A stretch of DNA of 64,000 nucleotides from Hofstenia miamia. Lineage: Eukaryota; Xenacoelomorpha; Acoela; Hofsteniidae. This document shows positions 60,796 to 64,000 of the stretch, piece by piece. Numbering within the stretch: position 1 is the stretch's first letter; each line of letters opens with the position of its first letter. Made by a program: the position numbers and the translations under genes. The notes below the pieces were generated by a model. It did not search any database, was not told the origin of the DNA, and worked only from the letters and a program-made list of their open reading frames with translations. The stretch spans positions 220,793 through 284,792 of the forward strand of contig CABFPE010000530.1 in NCBI GenBank assembly GCA_900660155.1, given 5' to 3'.

Positions 60796-63742
60796 TTCTC
60801 TAATAATGTTCTCTTCGCCTTCTCCCTTAAGTTTTACCGACCCAACTACAAATTCATAAGCTCTGGACAGAAGACTTTGGAAATGAGATTATTAAGTGAA
60901 AATGAACCTTTGTTATTTATAACTTGCATATTCAAACGTGATTATTAATAATACATTAAAGGAGCATCTATCTGGTGTTGCTGTTTTAGCGAATATTTCA
61001 AAAAAAACAAAATTTTAACGTTGGAATTGTAATTACCTTCGCTTTCTAAAATACTTCATAAGAAAACTCATGAGTTAGATAAGAATTAATGCTATTGAGA
61101 TGGTCTTCGTTTTGAGGAACACATCCTATCATTTAAATTTATCTTATTCAATAATAAATGTGTAAAATCTTATTGAAGTAAGTTAGAACGGGTTGTTGGA
61201 CAAGCGTTTGTTCACTTGAATTTTCGTTCTACAACCTTACCGACGTCAGCTAAGTCGCTTTGAAGGTAAATTTGGTAAAATCTTGTCATTGAAGGCCATG
61301 CATATTTTCATTGCTGCTAAGTGCAATACGATATCGAGGTTACGAAGGCATAGAATTGGTATAAGTGATGATATCATGCCTATTAGATTTAATTTCAACG
61401 CTCTTTAATAAATTAGAAAGTTATTAAACTTGCTATTTCAAACTTAAAAGTAAAAGATAATGGACGACCAGTGATGTCTGTAGGCATTTGATTTTTCACA
61501 TCTTAGACTGGTATTCCCTGCATGTCTGGTTTCTTCCTACCTTTTGCATTTCATCGGCAATATATAAGTCTTTTTCTAAAGGTTTCCTTTTCAATCCGTT
61601 TGACGCAAACTTATTACTTATTTACCATTGCTTTGCTTGAAACTTAATTACCAATTTTCCAGTAGAAACGACTCATTTGCAATCTATAATGGAAAAGACG
61701 CATCACCTGTTTTGCTTTGTAGAAAAATAAACATTTTTTGTTTGTTAAATAATTAAAATCACTTCTTTTCTTATGCCATGCCGTCAGACGCAAATGCTTG
61801 TCAAGAATCGAATGATATTAATCTGCGCACAATGAGTGTAACCAGATACGATTAGAATATTACATGTTACGCAAATAAAGACAAGTTATTAGTTATTAAT
61901 ATTAGAAATGGTTATAAAACAGCATGAATTGGTATTATACATAAATTTTCATATCAACAACGGCAATCTTATCGCACAAAAATAAATATAATTGAGTTAA
62001 TGGGTTTTCATATTGATTTAAAAACCTGATCTAAAACACTTAAATAAACGAATTATAAAGTACACACTAATATTTTTAACATAACATAGATAAAAGTGTA
62101 GAAGTACTTTTTTATTAATTGAATTATTTTTCACGTAAATTTCACTTAAAATGCTTTTTTACAACGTTTAAATTTCGAAGCTAACATATTTGAGTGAGTG
62201 AATATTACTGATACCGTGTAATATTCTAGTAGTCTATTTTATAATTGATAAATAGTAAGCAAAACATAAAACGCATTATTGAATACTGCCCTTAAAAACT
62301 ACCGGTTACTGTAAAAAAGCGACAGCGGCCTTGACAGGGGGTTGTTAAAATACAAAAGAGCACCACTCGGTATTTTATGCTATTAATGTAAATTTTAATT
62401 AGTATAATAACTCTACAATATTTTTGTATTTGATACAGAATAGAATTTAAAAGAGGCCTTTTGAATTAGTTTCATTGTTGTAGAAAAAACTGTTATTAAG
62501 AACCCGAAATAGAGGAAAGCGACTTTCAAAAAGCGGTTTATAAAAACGAGGACAATGCTCTACTTAAAGTTCAATTCATAGATAAAACCTTCAAAGTAAC
62601 GGAAAAATTTATGGACGTTTAAATCTAACGGTGTCTTCAAAAATGAACACCCATTTGAGAATATTATATCTTTATAGGCTTTTTTTCCACAATATGACAA
62701 CCAAAGGATGGACGACTCTCAAAGCTGGCTGTGTTCTGTTATTTAGGTAGCTATGACGACCTCGGTACAGTTTGATTCAGCTGTCTTACCAAATTCTAAG
62801 GCGGTTACTGTACTGCCTTTGCATCAATCAATAACCGCAGTTTAATATTTAACATCAAAGATATATGCGTAACGTTTATCATTTGAATAATTAAAGATTG
62901 TTCCACATATGTATACCCATTGCCACCATTTTGAAAGCCATATAAACAGTTGGTGACATCCTCCTTCAACTGCCTTTAAACGACTATTGAATGTTTAATG
63001 AAAGCAATTAATCCATCTCAAATAGCAATTTCTGAATATCTGAGTGCTTCTTAATGCCAAGAACAATCTCAGGATTTTAACCGTATTAATTTTAAATTGG
63101 TTATTGAGGTAATTGATAAACAATAAGCAGAAGCTATCCGAATATCATATTGAGCAGGCTGAACATTTGCGGATGCGCCTATCTCGTAAACCAAGAAAGC
63201 TGTGAAAAACGTTTTGTATTTAGGAATATAATAAATGACTCTAGATAATATGATGAATGACAATTAGAAATTCCTAATGGATATACATCCAATAGTTTTA
63301 TGTAAGTATATAATATATGTTACAGCCAATTTGTGAACGACCAAATATGTGAAGTCTCCACTTCAAAGTTTCACACAACCTACTCCACTTCTGTTTTGCA
63401 CAATTAACTACTTTTATATCCATACATGTATGGGAGAAGAAGAGGTTTTATCAGATGAAACAGTTTAGAAACATTGAAAATTTCTATTGTTGTAGTAGAC
63501 CCTTCTAATAATATATGTAAGTAATGATTACATTGATCAATGTTAGGAATTCAGAATTCATTTTGTAGGTATTCAATTTAAAGTATTACTAAAATGTTAT
63601 TACAAGTTTGAATAAATTTCCTCTCTATTTTCAATGTCGCCGGAAATTTGGAGTTCCTGCAATTTTGACACATCTTTGCGGAAATATGTTTTTTGTTATA
63701 GTGAAATTTGTTATTAATGTTATTACTGGGTTTAAAGTACAG

Positions 63743-63830
63743 GGAACCTCACGAGTTGAGGATGAAAATGAAAGAGGAGACGATTCTCTATCCAACGGTG
63801 TTTTCAGATTTCAGATGTCTTTAGTATTTA
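63743..63830 (+). CDS. Possible next exon of the long gene
   Basis: After an AAGTACAG acceptor (AG at 63741-63742) the frame reads GTSRVEDENERGDDSLSNGV then FRFQMSLVF and reaches a GTGAGT donor at 63831. That is 88 nt: 29 codons plus one base. Entry phase 0 matches the exit phase of 51980-52673, giving ...LRAIQ-GTSRVEDEN.... The hydrophilic, acidic first half resembles the disordered style of the shared exon. The acceptor has a poor pyrimidine tract and the second half is less convincing, so the exon may be chance or may end earlier. Confidence 0.42.
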
Positions 63831-64000
63831 GTGAGTTATAGGTATTTAAATATTTTTATTGAATCCATCACAAATTGTAGAAGTGCTTGAGTTATTTCGG
63901 GTTAATGGAATGAAACAGTTTGAAATTTGTTTTCGACTTCTAAGTTTAAGGTATAAACTATTCCATTTTTAGTTTTTGTTGGATACATCTGCTCTGAATT
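63831..64000. other. Window edge, no feature seen
   Basis: AT-rich sequence following the possible donor at 63831. Nothing recognisable. Confidence 0.4.

Larger units (their letters stand above)
58317..63742. other. Presumptive intron, no gene supported
   Basis: AT-rich, with two microsatellites listed separately and a small hairpin AAGGCCG...CGGCCTT at about 59249-59276. A 32-codon frame at 62745-62843 (includes MTTSVQFDSAVLPNSKAVTV, ends TAA) follows a TTATTTAG acceptor-like site in phase 0 and could be an alternative terminal exon, but the evidence is weak. Confidence 0.4.

Overview
The window is AT-rich, intron-rich animal nuclear DNA, most likely from an invertebrate. Coding sequence comes in short exons with canonical GT-AG borders, separated by introns of up to about 25 kb. 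The rest holds Tc1/mariner, hAT, PIF/Harbinger and piggyBac-type DNA-transposon relics, mostly short non-autonomous ones, plus microsatellites. I see no operons, rRNA genes, convincing tRNA genes, CRISPR arrays or bacterial-style signals. The species cannot be fixed from the sequence alone. Five runs of N (1920, 11770-12303, 20572, 23246-23263, 57317-58316) mark a draft assembly, plus a single N inside a CA repeat at 59319.

The main content is one plus-strand gene that appears to fill most of the window. Its anchor is a 694-bp exon at 51980-52673 encoding 231 residues of a Ser/Pro-rich, probably disordered protein that I do not recognise. Three upstream leaders end in the same codon phase and could each splice to it: a two-exon leader (4501-4569 plus 29074-29236), a 20-residue first exon at 36125-36183, and a 34-residue first exon at 43782-43885 in a locally CpG-rich stretch. 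All three joins keep the frame open (924, 753 and 798 nt from ATG to the end of the shared exon). I read this as one gene with at least three promoters and three N-termini. A possible next exon, with matching phase, lies at 63743-63830; the 3' end of the gene is outside the window.

Minus-strand coding-like sequence is sparse. An exon-like stretch at 8227-8524 has a diverged, broken second copy about 1 kb away (9162-9645). Degenerate reading frames of unrecognised families lie at 14356-14920 and 19690-20130. A degenerate Tc1-like transposase lies at 1009-1919, and a possible hAT-like C-terminal remnant lies on the plus strand at 57038-57216.

Repeats: a roughly 2.1-kb block is present twice (1921-3993 and 9657-11769), each copy touching an N gap and each carrying the same 232-bp foldback element. 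Two smaller near-identical repeats sit on either side of short N runs (20217-20913 and 23103-23406) and look like two alleles laid end to end by the assembler. Short elements with readable ends and target duplications are at 4665-4936, 31358-31767 and 43081-43290 (hAT-type), 39916-40149 (piggyBac-type) and 3530-3761/11306-11537 (Harbinger-type).
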